A stretch of DNA of 64,000 bases, taken from NCBI GenBank assembly GCA_038210445.1, contig JBBQWQ010000020.1, positions 1 through 64,000 on the forward strand, given 5' to 3'. A program made the position numbers and the translations under genes. The notes under the pieces were generated by a model. The model was not told the DNA's origin, did not search any database, and saw nothing but the letters and a program-made list of their open reading frames with translations. Numbering within the stretch: position 1 is the stretch's first letter; each line of letters begins with the position of its first letter. Source of the stretch: JABFRG01 sp038210445. GTDB lineage: Bacteria > Myxococcota_A > Polyangia > Polyangiales > Polyangiaceae. Of this stretch, positions 18,280-26,752 are shown one piece after another.

Positions 18280-18729
18280 ATGCAGCATAACCCGATGCAT
18301 CCTCCTGCCGCGCTCGTGCGCGCGATGTGCCAGAACTGCGGGGCGCCCGACGACGGCGAATTCGTCCAGTGCTCCTTCTGTCATTCGCCGGTGTCGCTGC
18401 AGGCGGCGCAATACGCCATTCCCTGCCCCAACCCGCAGTGTCGAACGGCGTGCCGCTGGGGCAAAAACCAGTGCGGTCGGTGTCGCATGTGGCTGGTGGT
18501 GAGCTGCATCTTCTGCGGCGCGCTCTCGCCGCACAATCAGAGCAACTGCATGGCCTGCCAGGAGGCCTTCCACGGGGCGGCTGAGCGCAAAGCCATGCGC
18601 ATGCGGCAGATGAACCACCGGGAGAACATGCAGATCGTCGCGGCGGTTGCCCCTGCGGCAGGCTATGCCGCAGGCGAGATCGGCGGCGCGGTGCTGTTCG
18701 GCGTCATCGGCGCCATGCTCGACGACTGA
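18280..18729 (+). CDS. Small multi-zinc-ribbon protein
   Basis: A 149-residue protein with paired CxxC knuckles (CQNCG, CSFC, CPNPQC, CGRC, CIFC, CMAC), consistent with two or three zinc-binding modules, followed by a hydrophobic Gly/Ala C-terminus (AGEIGGAVLFGVIGAML) that could insert in the membrane. ATG at 18280 follows a purine-rich stretch; a GTG at 18262 is in frame. It ends eight bases before the PAP2 gene, so probably one transcript. Function unknown. Confidence 0.7.
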   Translation: MQHNPMHPPAALVRAMCQNCGAPDDGEFVQCSFCHSPVSLQAAQYAIPCPNPQCRTACRWGKNQCGRCRMWLVVSCIFCGALSPHNQSNCMACQEAFHGAAERKAMRMRQMNHRENMQIVAAVAPAAGYAAGEIGGAVLFGVIGAMLDD

Positions 18730-18737
18730 GCACCATC

Positions 18738-19304
18738 GTGTTCGGCATCGACGAGGCCATCTTTCGCGCGCTCCACGGCGAGAATCCCCACAGCGCGCTC
18801 ACCTACCTGAGCTTGCTCCTCACCGCGGTGGGCAGCGGATTCACGATGCTGGTGGCCGTGCCGCTTCTCCTGCGCAGTCGTACGCGCCCTTTTGTCGCCG
18901 AGCTGGTGGCAGTGGTGGTGGTGGTGGCGGTGGTGGTCTTCGCCATCAAGGCCTGCGTGGGCCGCACCCGCCCGTATCTATACTTGCCTCATGTACATGC
19001 ATTATACATGATGTTTCAGCCCCCCGTCGATCACTCCTTTCCCAGCGGACACGCCGCCGGAAGCTTCTCTACCGTGACCTTCCTCGCATTCCGCTGGCCG
19101 CGGCAGCTGGGGGTGCGCAGCAAGGTGGGGCTGTTCGCGCTGGCCACCGCCATCGGCCTCTCGCGCATCTACCTGGGAGTGCACTACCCGAGCGACGTGG
19201 CCTCGGGCGCGCTACTCGGCTTCGCCTTTGGCGCCACCTTCGGAGTGGCTTTTCGCCGAAGGGCCGCCCGGCTGGCCGACGCCACCGAGGAAGCCCACCC
19301 CTAG
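18738..19304 (+). CDS. PAP2-family membrane phosphatase
   Basis: A 188-residue polytopic phosphatidic-acid/undecaprenyl-diphosphate phosphatase-like enzyme. All three PAP2 motifs are present: KACVGRTRP, PSGH (HSFPSGHAAGS) and SRIYLGVHYPSD. GTG start at 18738. Between motifs 1 and 2 is a patch of A/T-rich codons (CTA TAC TTG CCT CAT GTA CAT GCA TTA) holding a dispersed palindrome. The last 31 codons overlap the end of cheB on the other strand (19212-19304). Likely substrate is an isoprenoid or phospholipid pyrophosphate; inferred from family. Confidence 0.88.
   Translation: MFGIDEAIFRALHGENPHSALTYLSLLLTAVGSGFTMLVAVPLLLRSRTRPFVAELVAVVVVVAVVVFAIKACVGRTRPYLYLPHVHALYMMFQPPVDHSFPSGHAAGSFSTVTFLAFRWPRQLGVRSKVGLFALATAIGLSRIYLGVHYPSDVASGALLGFAFGATFGVAFRRRAARLADATEEAHP
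18998..19008. repeat. Dispersed palindrome site 7 (TGCATTATACA)
   Basis: Exact TGYA-N3-TRCA match, His87-Met91 of the PAP2 protein, in the strongest A/T-codon island of the window (about 18979-19016). Confidence 0.85.
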
Positions 19305-20372
19305 CGGTCGCGCGCGGTCGCACAGGGCGCCCAAGAGGGCCCCCGGTACCTGCGCGAGATCGAGAACTCCCTCGGCGGCGCCGATCTCTACCGCCGTCCC
19401 CGGCATGCCCCATACCGCCGACGACGCCTCGTCCTGGGCGAAGGTGCGGCCGCCGGCTGCGCGCAGCTCCTTCAGCCCCTCGGCGCCGTCGCGTCCCATT
19501 CCGGTGAGCAGGCACGCCGCGGCGTTGGGCCCCGCAGAACGCGCGAGAGATCGGAAGAAGACGTCGACCGAGGGGGTGTGACCGGACACGCGGGGCCCCG
19601 CCACCAGCGCCACCCGGTACTCGCCGCCTACGCGCCGCACCTCCAGATGGCGGTCGCCGCCTGGCCCCACCAGAACATGCCCGCGCAAGATGCGATCGCC
19701 GTCCTTCGCTTCGGATACGCGCATGGCGCAGAGGCCGTCGAGGCGCTCGGCGAACCCCGAAGTGAACCCCGGAGGCATGTGCTGCACCACCACCACGCCC
19801 GGAGAGTTGGCGGGAAAACGAGGCAGAATACGCCCGAGCGCCGCCACGCCGCCGGTCGATGCGCCAAGGCCGACAACCGCATCGGTGGTGACCCCCAGCG
19901 CGGCCACCGCCTCCTCTCCTATCGGCGCATCGACGTCGACGCGGCGAAAGACCTTGCTCCGTGCGGCGATCCGTACGCGCGCCACCAGATCGCGCATCAT
20001 CGTCGGGAGCGCGCTCGCCACGTCGCAGGCGGGCTTCGCCACTACGTCGACCGCGCCCGCCTCCAGCGCCTCCAGCGCCAGCGCCGAGCCTTTGTGGGTA
20101 AGCGCGCTCACGATGACCGTTGGCGTGGGCAACGCCGCCATCACTTTCTTGAGGAAGGTGATGCCGTCCATCTTGGGCATCTCGATGTCGAGGGTCATGA
20201 CGTCGGGACGCTCGCGCACCAGCAGATCGCGGGCCTGGTAGGGGTCGGCAGCGGTCTCCACCACCTCGATGCCCGGCTCCGCCGAGAGCGCCCGCCGCAA
20301 GATGTTCCGCGCCAGCGCCGAGTCGTCGACGATGAGCACGCGGATGGGCCGCTCCCCCCTTGCCGCGCTCAT
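19212..20372 (-). CDS. cheB: Chemotaxis protein-glutamate methylesterase CheB
   Basis: A 386-residue receiver-methylesterase. Receiver: VLIVDDSALARN with the phospho-Asp in TLDIEMPKMDG and Lys in VVAKPA. Catalytic domain: Ser in GASTGGVAAL, His in QHMPPGF, Asp in TGMGRDGAEG. It removes methyl groups from, or deamidates, receptor glutamates. ATG overlaps the TGA of cheR (ATGA). The C-terminal 30 residues go beyond the usual CheB end and are antisense to the PAP2 gene. Confidence 0.93.
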   Translation of the reverse strand: MSAARGERPIRVLIVDDSALARNILRRALSAEPGIEVVETAADPYQARDLLVRERPDVMTLDIEMPKMDGITFLKKVMAALPTPTVIVSALTHKGSALALEALEAGAVDVVAKPACDVASALPTMMRDLVARVRIAARSKVFRRVDVDAPIGEEAVAALGVTTDAVVGLGASTGGVAALGRILPRFPANSPGVVVVQHMPPGFTSGFAERLDGLCAMRVSEAKDGDRILRGHVLVGPGGDRHLEVRRVGGEYRVALVAGPRVSGHTPSVDVFFRSLARSAGPNAAACLLTGMGRDGAEGLKELRAAGGRTFAQDEASSAVWGMPGTAVEIGAAEGVLDLAQVPGALLGALCDRARPLGVGFLGGVGQPGGPSAKSHSEGGAKGEAE

Positions 20373-21187
20373 GGGCGCACTTCCTTGCGAAACATCCCAG
20401 CCCCCTTCGGCGTCCAGCGCGACACCAGATCCACCATGGGCTCGCTGAGCCCGACGAACAGCCACCCGCCCGGCTCGGTCGCGTCGAAGCACGCCTCGAC
20501 AATGCGCAGACGAACCGCAGGGTCGAAGTAGTAAAGTACGTTGCGCAGGAACGTTAGGTGGAAGCGCCGCATGAACGGCCAGGGAAACGACACCAGGTTC
20601 ATGCGTCGAAAGACGCACGGCCGCATCACCTCGCCGGATATTTGCACCGCGCCGCCCGAGGTCGGCGAAAAGTGGCGGCGAAACCGCGGAGGAACATTGG
20701 CCACCGCCCCCGCGTCGTAGACGCCCGCCTCGGCCGCGCGCACCTGTCTTTGACTGATGTCCGTTCCCAGAATGCGGAGTCGTTGGGGTACCGGCGTCAC
20801 CTCGCGCATGCACATGGCCAGCGAATAGGCCTCTTCGCCGCTCGACGCAGCGGCCGACCATACCCGCACCTCGCCGTGGTAAGGCAAGTGCGGAACCACC
20901 ACCCGCGCCAGCGCGTCGAAGCTCTCGGGCTCGCGAAAGAAGAACGTGTGATTGGTGGACGCGGCCTCGGCCACGCGCGCGACGGTGGCGGGGTCGCCCA
21001 CCCGAAGGCGCTGCACGATATCGCCCAACGAGCTCTCGCCTCCGAAGGCCATCGCCAGGCGGCGCCCGAGCACACTGGCCTGCTCGTCGTCGAAGCGAAT
21101 CCCCAGTTGCTGCTCTACCCAGACGCGAATGGTCCCGAACGCGCCGCGGCTCTGTTCGGAAGAAGGGGAATTGTCGGATTCACGCAT
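20369..21187 (-). CDS. cheR: Chemoreceptor methyltransferase CheR
   Basis: A 272-residue SAM-dependent methyltransferase of chemoreceptors. Visible motifs are TNHTFFFREPESF, the SAM loop WSAAASSGEEAYSLAM, GTDIS and LRNVLYYF. The start overlaps the cheA stop by eight bases, and its stop overlaps the cheB start, so this is a tightly coupled operon. No TPR extension is present. Confidence 0.93.
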   Translation of the reverse strand: MRESDNSPSSEQSRGAFGTIRVWVEQQLGIRFDDEQASVLGRRLAMAFGGESSLGDIVQRLRVGDPATVARVAEAASTNHTFFFREPESFDALARVVVPHLPYHGEVRVWSAAASSGEEAYSLAMCMREVTPVPQRLRILGTDISQRQVRAAEAGVYDAGAVANVPPRFRRHFSPTSGGAVQISGEVMRPCVFRRMNLVSFPWPFMRRFHLTFLRNVLYYFDPAVRLRIVEACFDATEPGGWLFVGLSEPMVDLVSRWTPKGAGMFRKEVRP

Positions 21188-22958
21188 AGAGGCGGTCGCA
21201 ATCCAGGGCGATGGCTACGTCACCGGTGCGCAGCATGCCGCAACCGGCGGCCGCGCGAATTGCGCTCAGGGGACCATGAAGGGGCTTGAGCATCACCTGC
21301 TGATTGCCAATGAGCTCGTCGACCGGGAGCGCCAGGGCTCCGCGGCTGGTTTGCACCACCACCACCAGGCGACCTTCGAGGTCGGCGGCGGAGCGCTTTT
21401 CGCCCCAGAATTCGCCCAGCCACAGCACCGGAACGCAGGTATCGCGCACGCGAAGCATGACCTGCTGGTCTGCTGAGTTGGTCACCAGATGGCGCGCGTC
21501 GACCTTCGATACCTCGAATACCTTCTCGATGGGAAGGGCGAACAGGCGATCGCCGTCGCGCACCACCATGGCTTCCACGAAGGCGAGCGTGAGCGGCATA
21601 TTGAGCGAGACGCGAGAGCCCTGCCCGGCCACGCTCTTCAGCACCACGCGCCCGCGCAGCCCCTCTACCGTGGTTTTGAGAACGTCCATGCCCACGCCCC
21701 GACCGGAGAGGGAGTCGACCGCTTCCTTGGTGGAGAAGCCAGGCAGGAACACGAACTGGGCTATCTCGTCTTCCGAGGGATGCGCGCTCTCGGCGCACAG
21801 TCCGCGCTCCTTGGCGCGTGCGAGAATGCGTTCACGATTGAGCCCGCGGCCATCGTCGCGCACCTCGATGGTGATCTCGCCGCCTTGATGGCTGGCCGAG
21901 AGGACGATACGGCCTCGCGTCCCCTTGCCCGCTGCGGCGCGCTCCTCGGTGGTCTCGAGTCCGTGGTCCACCGCGTTGCGGAGCACGTGAACCAGCGGGT
22001 CCTGGAGCGCATCGAGCATCACCTTGTCGACCTCGGTGTCTTCGCCCAGCACCACGAAGTCCACGTCTTTTCCCGTGCGACGCGCGGCGTCGCGCACCAC
22101 CCGCCGCATGCGTTGGAACACCGGCGCCACCGGGACCAACCGCAGCGACGAGAGATCGTTTTGCAGCTCCCGAACCAGCAGCTCGAGACGATGTGCTGCC
22201 GCGGCAAACCCGTCGATGTCGTGCGCGAGCACACCTTGGTGCCGGGTGACCGCCGAGCATGCCAGCCCCAGCTCTCCTGCCAGATCCATGAGCGCGCCCA
22301 CTTTGGTGGCGTCTACGCGCAGGAACTCGCTGCGCTCCATGGGCGTGTCCTTGGCAGCGGCCTGCGACGCGGCGGCCTGGGTTGTCGCGGCGCCAATAGC
22401 TTGGCTCCGCACACTTGCCGCGCGCGCGCTGGGAACGGCGCTGGGAACGGCGCTGGGAACGGCGCTTGCGGCCCGCGAAGGTACCCGGATGGCCACCGGT
22501 GCCACGTCGTCGAAGATGGTGAATCCCGGCAAGAGGGCATTCACTTTGGCGATCGGAGCTCCGCCGAGCTCGCGAAAGGCCTCGCCGAGCCGCCGGACGA
22601 TGTCCTCAACCTCGGCGAAGGTCGGTCCGTGGCGATGTTCCTGAAGAAAGGCCACCGCCCAGCGCAGCTTGTCGAGCGACTCGAGGAGCAGATTCACCAT
22701 GCGAAGGTCGAAGTCTACGCCGGCGTCGCGCGGAAGGCTGACCAGGTCTTCGCAGGCGTGCGCCACCTTCTCGATGGCCAACAGCTCCAAGAACGCGGCA
22801 TTGCCCTTCAGCGTATGCATTCCCCGGTAGAGCCGGTTGATCTCGGCGGCGTTGGCCGGGTCGCCTTCCAGCGTGAGGAGGCTTTCCTCGATGTCGCGGA
22901 TGGCCTCCGCCGCGTCGGCCAGGAAGTAGCCCAGGTTCTCGTCGTCCTCGCGGGTCAT
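21180..22958 (-). CDS. cheA: Chemotaxis histidine kinase CheA
   Basis: A 592-residue kinase: HPt domain with His48 in MHTLKGNAAF; an Ala/Pro/Ser linker of about residues 140-205 in place of a clear P2 domain; a dimerisation domain; an HATPase with VLRNAVDHGLE, DDGRGLN and GRGVGMDVLKTTVE; and a C-terminal CheW-like domain (LFALPIEKVFEVS). No receiver is fused and no cheY gene is in view, so the output regulator is elsewhere. The linker contains three 12-bp tandem repeats. Confidence 0.94.
   Translation of the reverse strand: MTREDDENLGYFLADAAEAIRDIEESLLTLEGDPANAAEINRLYRGMHTLKGNAAFLELLAIEKVAHACEDLVSLPRDAGVDFDLRMVNLLLESLDKLRWAVAFLQEHRHGPTFAEVEDIVRRLGEAFRELGGAPIAKVNALLPGFTIFDDVAPVAIRVPSRAASAVPSAVPSAVPSARAASVRSQAIGAATTQAAASQAAAKDTPMERSEFLRVDATKVGALMDLAGELGLACSAVTRHQGVLAHDIDGFAAAAHRLELLVRELQNDLSSLRLVPVAPVFQRMRRVVRDAARRTGKDVDFVVLGEDTEVDKVMLDALQDPLVHVLRNAVDHGLETTEERAAAGKGTRGRIVLSASHQGGEITIEVRDDGRGLNRERILARAKERGLCAESAHPSEDEIAQFVFLPGFSTKEAVDSLSGRGVGMDVLKTTVEGLRGRVVLKSVAGQGSRVSLNMPLTLAFVEAMVVRDGDRLFALPIEKVFEVSKVDARHLVTNSADQQVMLRVRDTCVPVLWLGEFWGEKRSAADLEGRLVVVVQTSRGALALPVDELIGNQQVMLKPLHGPLSAIRAAAGCGMLRTGDVAIALDCDRLYA
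22428..22463. repeat. Three tandem 12-bp repeats in cheA
   Basis: Three exact copies of GCTGGGAACGGC encode a Pro-Ser-Ala-Val type repeat in the CheA linker. In-frame length change by slippage is likely. Confidence 0.85.
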
Positions 22959-22991
22959 GGTGTGCTCGGCTCGATGGTCGAAGGTGAGGGC

Positions 22992-25955
22992 TCAGAACCC
23001 GTCGAAACCGCGTTCGTCGCGATCGAGCGGCAGGAGCGCGCGGGCAGAAGCTCCGTTCGACTTGTGCCCGTTGGCCGAGGGCGGGGGCGCGGAAGGGGGC
23101 GCAGGGGCCGGCGTCGACTTCGGCGCCTCATGGCGTCCGTAGTTCGATTGCATGGCGGCCAGCACCTGCTCGATGAGCTCCGGCGTGAGGGCGATGCGGC
23201 CGCTCGCGGCTTCCACCGTCGCCTTGGCGGCGTTGATGCGGTACTTGTCCATTCGCTCTTTGAGCGCCTTCATTTGCCGGCTGAGCTCATCGGCCGCAGC
23301 GGCGATCTCGGTGCTCTGTTGGCTGCCCGCCTGGGCCACGCTCGAGGCTTGACGCATGGATCCGCTCACCGACCCGAGGGCCCTTGACTGCTCGCCGCTG
23401 GCCGAAGCAATCTCGCCGGCCAGATCGACCACCTTGGTGACGTTGCCCACGATGTCGCTGAGCGCTTGTCGGGTGACCTCGGCGATTTTCACGCCCTGGC
23501 TCACCTTGGCCGAGGAATCGGCAATGAGCTCGGCGGTCTCCTTGGCGGCCTTGGCGCTGCGCTCGGCCAGGCTGCGAACCTCTTGGGCGACCACCGCGAA
23601 CCCCTTGCCATGGCGTCCGGCGCGGGCGGCTTCCACCGCCGCGTTGAGCGCCAGCAAGTTGGTCTGAAAGGCAATCTCATCGATGACCTTGATGATGCGA
23701 GCAATCTGCTGGGCGGAGCTATCGATGGCGCTCATGGCACCATTCATTTCCGACATACGTCGCTCGCCGTCGCGCGCCGCCTGGGCGGTGTGGGTCACCA
23801 GCTGATTGGCCATGGCCGCGCTCTCGGCATTGGCCTTCACGCCGTCGGCGGCGCGGGAGAGGTCGTTGGAAGACTGGTCTACCGTCTGGTTGAGCTGAAC
23901 CGACGACTCCGACATCATGCCGCTGGTGGCCCGGAGCTGGCTCGAGGCCTGGCCCACCTGGTCGATGGCCGTCTTCACGAAACGGAAGGAGTCGGCGGTC
24001 GAATCGAGCAGGCGATTCATGTGCTCCCCGATGGTTCGCATGAACCCTTCGAAGCGCTGGGTGTCGATGCGCTGGGTGAGGTCGCCGTCGACCGCAGCCG
24101 AAATGAGCTTCTCCAAGGCGAGCGACGTCTCTTTTTCGTCGTGAATGTCCTTGAGCGCTCCGGCCACCCGCAGCGGAATGCCGTCTTTGTCGCGTATGGT
24201 GGCGCCGGTGGCGCGGAACCAGCGATACTCGCCGCCCTTCATCTGAAGCTGGTATTCGACGTCATACGGCGTTTTGCCCGTACGGTCGACGAGGTGCTTG
24301 GCAAAGGCGTCGAGCACCCAGCCCTTGTCGTTTGCATGAAGGCGAGACGACCAGCTATCGAGCACATTGGGGAAGTCGAATTCGTCCTTGTAGTTCAGCA
24401 TGGCGCGAAATTGATCCGACCACCAGAACTCGTTCTTGGGATTCACCGGGTCGCCGGCGATGACCGACATATCCCAGAGGCCCACGCTGGAAGCCTGGTT
24501 GATGAGCTCGAAGCGGGTCATGGCCGCGCCCAGCGAGAGCGAGGTCTTCTTCTCCTCGTGAATGTCCTTGAGCGCACCGGCAACCCGCAAGGGCACCCCA
24601 GTGGCGTCGCGCATGGTGGCGCCGGTGGCGCGGAACCAGCGATACTCGCCGCTCTTCATCTGCAGCTGATACTCGACGTCATACGGCGTTTTGCCAGAGC
24701 GATCGGTGAGGTGCTTGGCGAAGGCTGCCAGCACCCACTCCGAATCCCGAGGATGCAGTCGCGACGACCAGCTTTCGAGAACGTTGGGAAAGTCCAATTC
24801 GTCCTTGAAGCCGACCATGGTGCGGAACTGGCCCGACCACCAGAACTCGTTCTTGGGATTCACTGGGTCGCCGGCGATGACCGTCATGTCCCACAGCCCC
24901 ACGCTGGAAGCCTGGTTGATGAGCTCGAAGCGCGTCATCGCATCACCGAGCGAGAGCGAGGTCTTCTTCTCCTCGTGAATGTCTTTGAGCGCGCCGGCCA
25001 CTCGTAGTGGCACGCCAGTCGCGTCGCGCATGGTGGCGCCGGTGGCGCGAAACCAGCGATACTCACCATTCTTCAATTGAAGCTGGTATTCGACGTCGTA
25101 GGGAGTCTTCCCGGTACGGTCGGTGAGGTGCTTGGCGAAGGCCGCGAGCACCCACTCCGAATCCCGAGGATGCAATCGCGAGGACCAGCTCTCGAGAACG
25201 TTGGGAAAGTCCGATTCGTCCTTGAAGCCGAGCATGGTGCGGAACTGGCCCGACCACCAGAACTCGTTCTTGGGATTCACTGGGTCGCCGGCGATGACCG
25301 TCATGTCCCACAGACCGACACCCGACGCCTGGTTGATGAGCTCGAAGCGCGTCATCGCATCACCGAGCGAGAGCGAGGTCTTCTTCTCCTCGTGAATGTC
25401 TTTGAGGGACCCCGCCATGCGCAGCGGCGTACCATCCGGGGCCCGGTGCACGGAAGCGCTACCGTGGAACCACCGGTACTCTCCGCTCTTGGTCCGCATT
25501 CGGTACTGGCAGTCATACGGCGTCTTGCCCGTGCGGTCCGCGAAGAGCGCGGCAAAGCCGCTATTTACCCGCTCCGCGTCGTCCGGATGGGTGACGTCCA
25601 TGGCGCTGGAGAGCGTGTTGGGAAAGTCGGTTTCGTCCGTGAACCCCAGCATGCTGCGAAACTGATCAGACCACCAGAATCGGTTCTTCGGGCTTTCCGG
25701 GTCGCCGTCGGCGATGGTCATGTCCCAAAGGCCGACGCCAGAAGCCTTGCTCACCAGGTCGAAACGAACGAGCGCGTCCTCGGTCCTGGCGCGGTGGTCG
25801 CGCGTTTGCGCAGGTCGCTTCGGCGCGGCGGCGACGCGGCGGGGTGCAACGCGTCGCAGCGCAGCGCGGCGCGGCGCGGCGGATGCTTTGGCGCGCGCGG
25901 CCGGCTTCTTGGTCTTGGTGGTCTTGCTCTTCGCGGTCTTCTTCTTTTGCGCCAT
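22992..25955 (-). CDS. Soluble chemoreceptor with basic tail and four PAS repeats
   Basis: A 987-residue methyl-accepting protein with no transmembrane segment. Residues 1-50 are a Lys/Arg/Ala/Pro tail like histone H1 (AQKKKTAKSKTTKTKK). Four PAS-PAC units follow with a 139-residue period; each carries GLWDM and an RWF motif before the PAC strand. Then come a HAMP-like region and a signalling domain with the receptor hairpin tip EIAFQTNLLALNAAVEAARAG. The start is the ATG at 25955 after GGGGA. In Myxococcus xanthus the cytoplasmic receptor FrzCD binds the nucleoid through a basic N-terminal tail, so nucleoid tethering is a reasonable inference here. The PAS units may sense a small molecule or redox state. 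Confidence 0.9.
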   Translation of the reverse strand: MAQKKKTAKSKTTKTKKPAARAKASAAPRRAALRRVAPRRVAAAPKRPAQTRDHRARTEDALVRFDLVSKASGVGLWDMTIADGDPESPKNRFWWSDQFRSMLGFTDETDFPNTLSSAMDVTHPDDAERVNSGFAALFADRTGKTPYDCQYRMRTKSGEYRWFHGSASVHRAPDGTPLRMAGSLKDIHEEKKTSLSLGDAMTRFELINQASGVGLWDMTVIAGDPVNPKNEFWWSGQFRTMLGFKDESDFPNVLESWSSRLHPRDSEWVLAAFAKHLTDRTGKTPYDVEYQLQLKNGEYRWFRATGATMRDATGVPLRVAGALKDIHEEKKTSLSLGDAMTRFELINQASSVGLWDMTVIAGDPVNPKNEFWWSGQFRTMVGFKDELDFPNVLESWSSRLHPRDSEWVLAAFAKHLTDRSGKTPYDVEYQLQMKSGEYRWFRATGATMRDATGVPLRVAGALKDIHEEKKTSLSLGAAMTRFELINQASSVGLWDMSVIAGDPVNPKNEFWWSDQFRAMLNYKDEFDFPNVLDSWSSRLHANDKGWVLDAFAKHLVDRTGKTPYDVEYQLQMKGGEYRWFRATGATIRDKDGIPLRVAGALKDIHDEKETSLALEKLISAAVDGDLTQRIDTQRFEGFMRTIGEHMNRLLDSTADSFRFVKTAIDQVGQASSQLRATSGMMSESSVQLNQTVDQSSNDLSRAADGVKANAESAAMANQLVTHTAQAARDGERRMSEMNGAMSAIDSSAQQIARIIKVIDEIAFQTNLLALNAAVEAARAGRHGKGFAVVAQEVRSLAERSAKAAKETAELIADSSAKVSQGVKIAEVTRQALSDIVGNVTKVVDLAGEIASASGEQSRALGSVSGSMRQASSVAQAGSQQSTEIAAAADELSRQMKALKERMDKYRINAAKATVEAASGRIALTPELIEQVLAAMQSNYGRHEAPKSTPAPAPPSAPPPSANGHKSNGASARALLPLDRDERGFDGF
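24063..25730 (-). repeat. Four tandem 417-bp PAS-coding repeats
   Basis: The repeat period is exactly 139 codons (units near 25730-25314, 25313-24897, 24896-24480, 24479-24063). Units 2 and 3 are nearly identical in DNA over long stretches, for instance 24541-24660 against 24961-25080. Unit 1 is the most diverged. This points to recent duplication or gene conversion. Confidence 0.9.
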
Positions 25956-25972
25956 GATGGAGATTCCCCTTT

Positions 25973-26500
25973 TCAAGTCTGGTCGTCGCACGGGGCAACT
26001 TCGCCGGCCGCGCCGTCGCCGCGGCTTGCACTGTCCCCCTGCACCAAGCGAGGAACGCTGATGATGAACGAGATGCGATCGGCGCGTTTGCTCATGCCGG
26101 TCACCAGCGCCGCGTGCGCGCCGCGCGCCAGGTTCGGCGTGGCCTCCATGAGCTCGGGGCCGATCTCGGCGATGTCGAACACCGCGTCCACCACCAGCCC
26201 GGTGGGCGTGCCCTCGACCTCGATGACCACGATGACCGTGCGGTCGGTGTACACCGTCTCGGCCAGACCGAAGCGCGCGCGCACGTCGAGGAGCGGGATG
26301 ACCTTGCCCCGAAGGTTGATGACGCCGCGCACGTGCCGCGCCACGTCGGGCACGGCGAAGATCTTCTGCAGGCGGACGATCTCCGTCACGTGGGTGACCG
26401 GGATGGCGTACTCCTCGGCGCCGACCGCGAAGGTGAGGAACGTATTGTCGATGTTGTCGTCGTCATCGAAATCCTGATCGTCGAGGTCGGTGTAGGCCAC
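25973..26500 (-). CDS. cheW: Chemotaxis coupling protein CheW
   Basis: A 175-residue CheW-domain protein with an acidic N-terminal extension (DLDDQDFDDDDNID). The core has FAVGAEEYAIPVTHVTEIV, VRGVINLRGKVIPLLDVR and VVDAVFDI. It links the receptor to CheA. GTG at 26500 is preferred over GTG 26506 because GGAGG lies seven bases upstream of it. It is 17 bases ahead of the receptor gene and heads the che operon. Confidence 0.92.
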   Translation of the reverse strand: MAYTDLDDQDFDDDDNIDNTFLTFAVGAEEYAIPVTHVTEIVRLQKIFAVPDVARHVRGVINLRGKVIPLLDVRARFGLAETVYTDRTVIVVIEVEGTPTGLVVDAVFDIAEIGPELMEATPNLARGAHAALVTGMSKRADRISFIISVPRLVQGDSASRGDGAAGEVAPCDDQT

Positions 26501-26560
26501 GGTCACCCCTCCAGCGTCGTTCGGTTCGCACCGCCCTCGCGCGTCGCGCACGGGCGTCCG

Positions 26561-26577
26561 GTACTCCTTTCGAGTAC
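26561..26577. promoter_or_regulatory. Inverted repeat upstream of cheW
   Basis: Perfect GTACTC-N5-GAGTAC lies 60 bases before the cheW start, in the gap between divergent genes. GAGTACTTACG and CGAACTTACG recur nearby (about 26645-26672). It may be an operator or a leader hairpin. Confidence 0.4.
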
Positions 26578-26752
26578 GGCCAGGCGTCGACCCCCTTGAG
26601 CGCCGATTGGGCGGCACGCAAATTTGGCACCGCCCCATGTGCGAACTTACGAAGGAATACCGAGTACTTACGCCCAGACCCCGGGGGTTACTACCGCCCC
26701 CGGCGCGCAGGGAGCTTGCGCAAACGGCCAAGGTGCCTTCAATTAACCGCGC

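Noticed and set aside
24063..25730. The repeated receptor segment as a CRISPR or mobile repeat
   Set aside because: The repeats are exactly 139 codons long, in frame and encode PAS domains.
26600..26660. A sigma-54 type promoter (TGGCAC...) before the exported protein gene
   Set aside because: TGGCAC is present but no TTGC-type second element lies at the correct distance.
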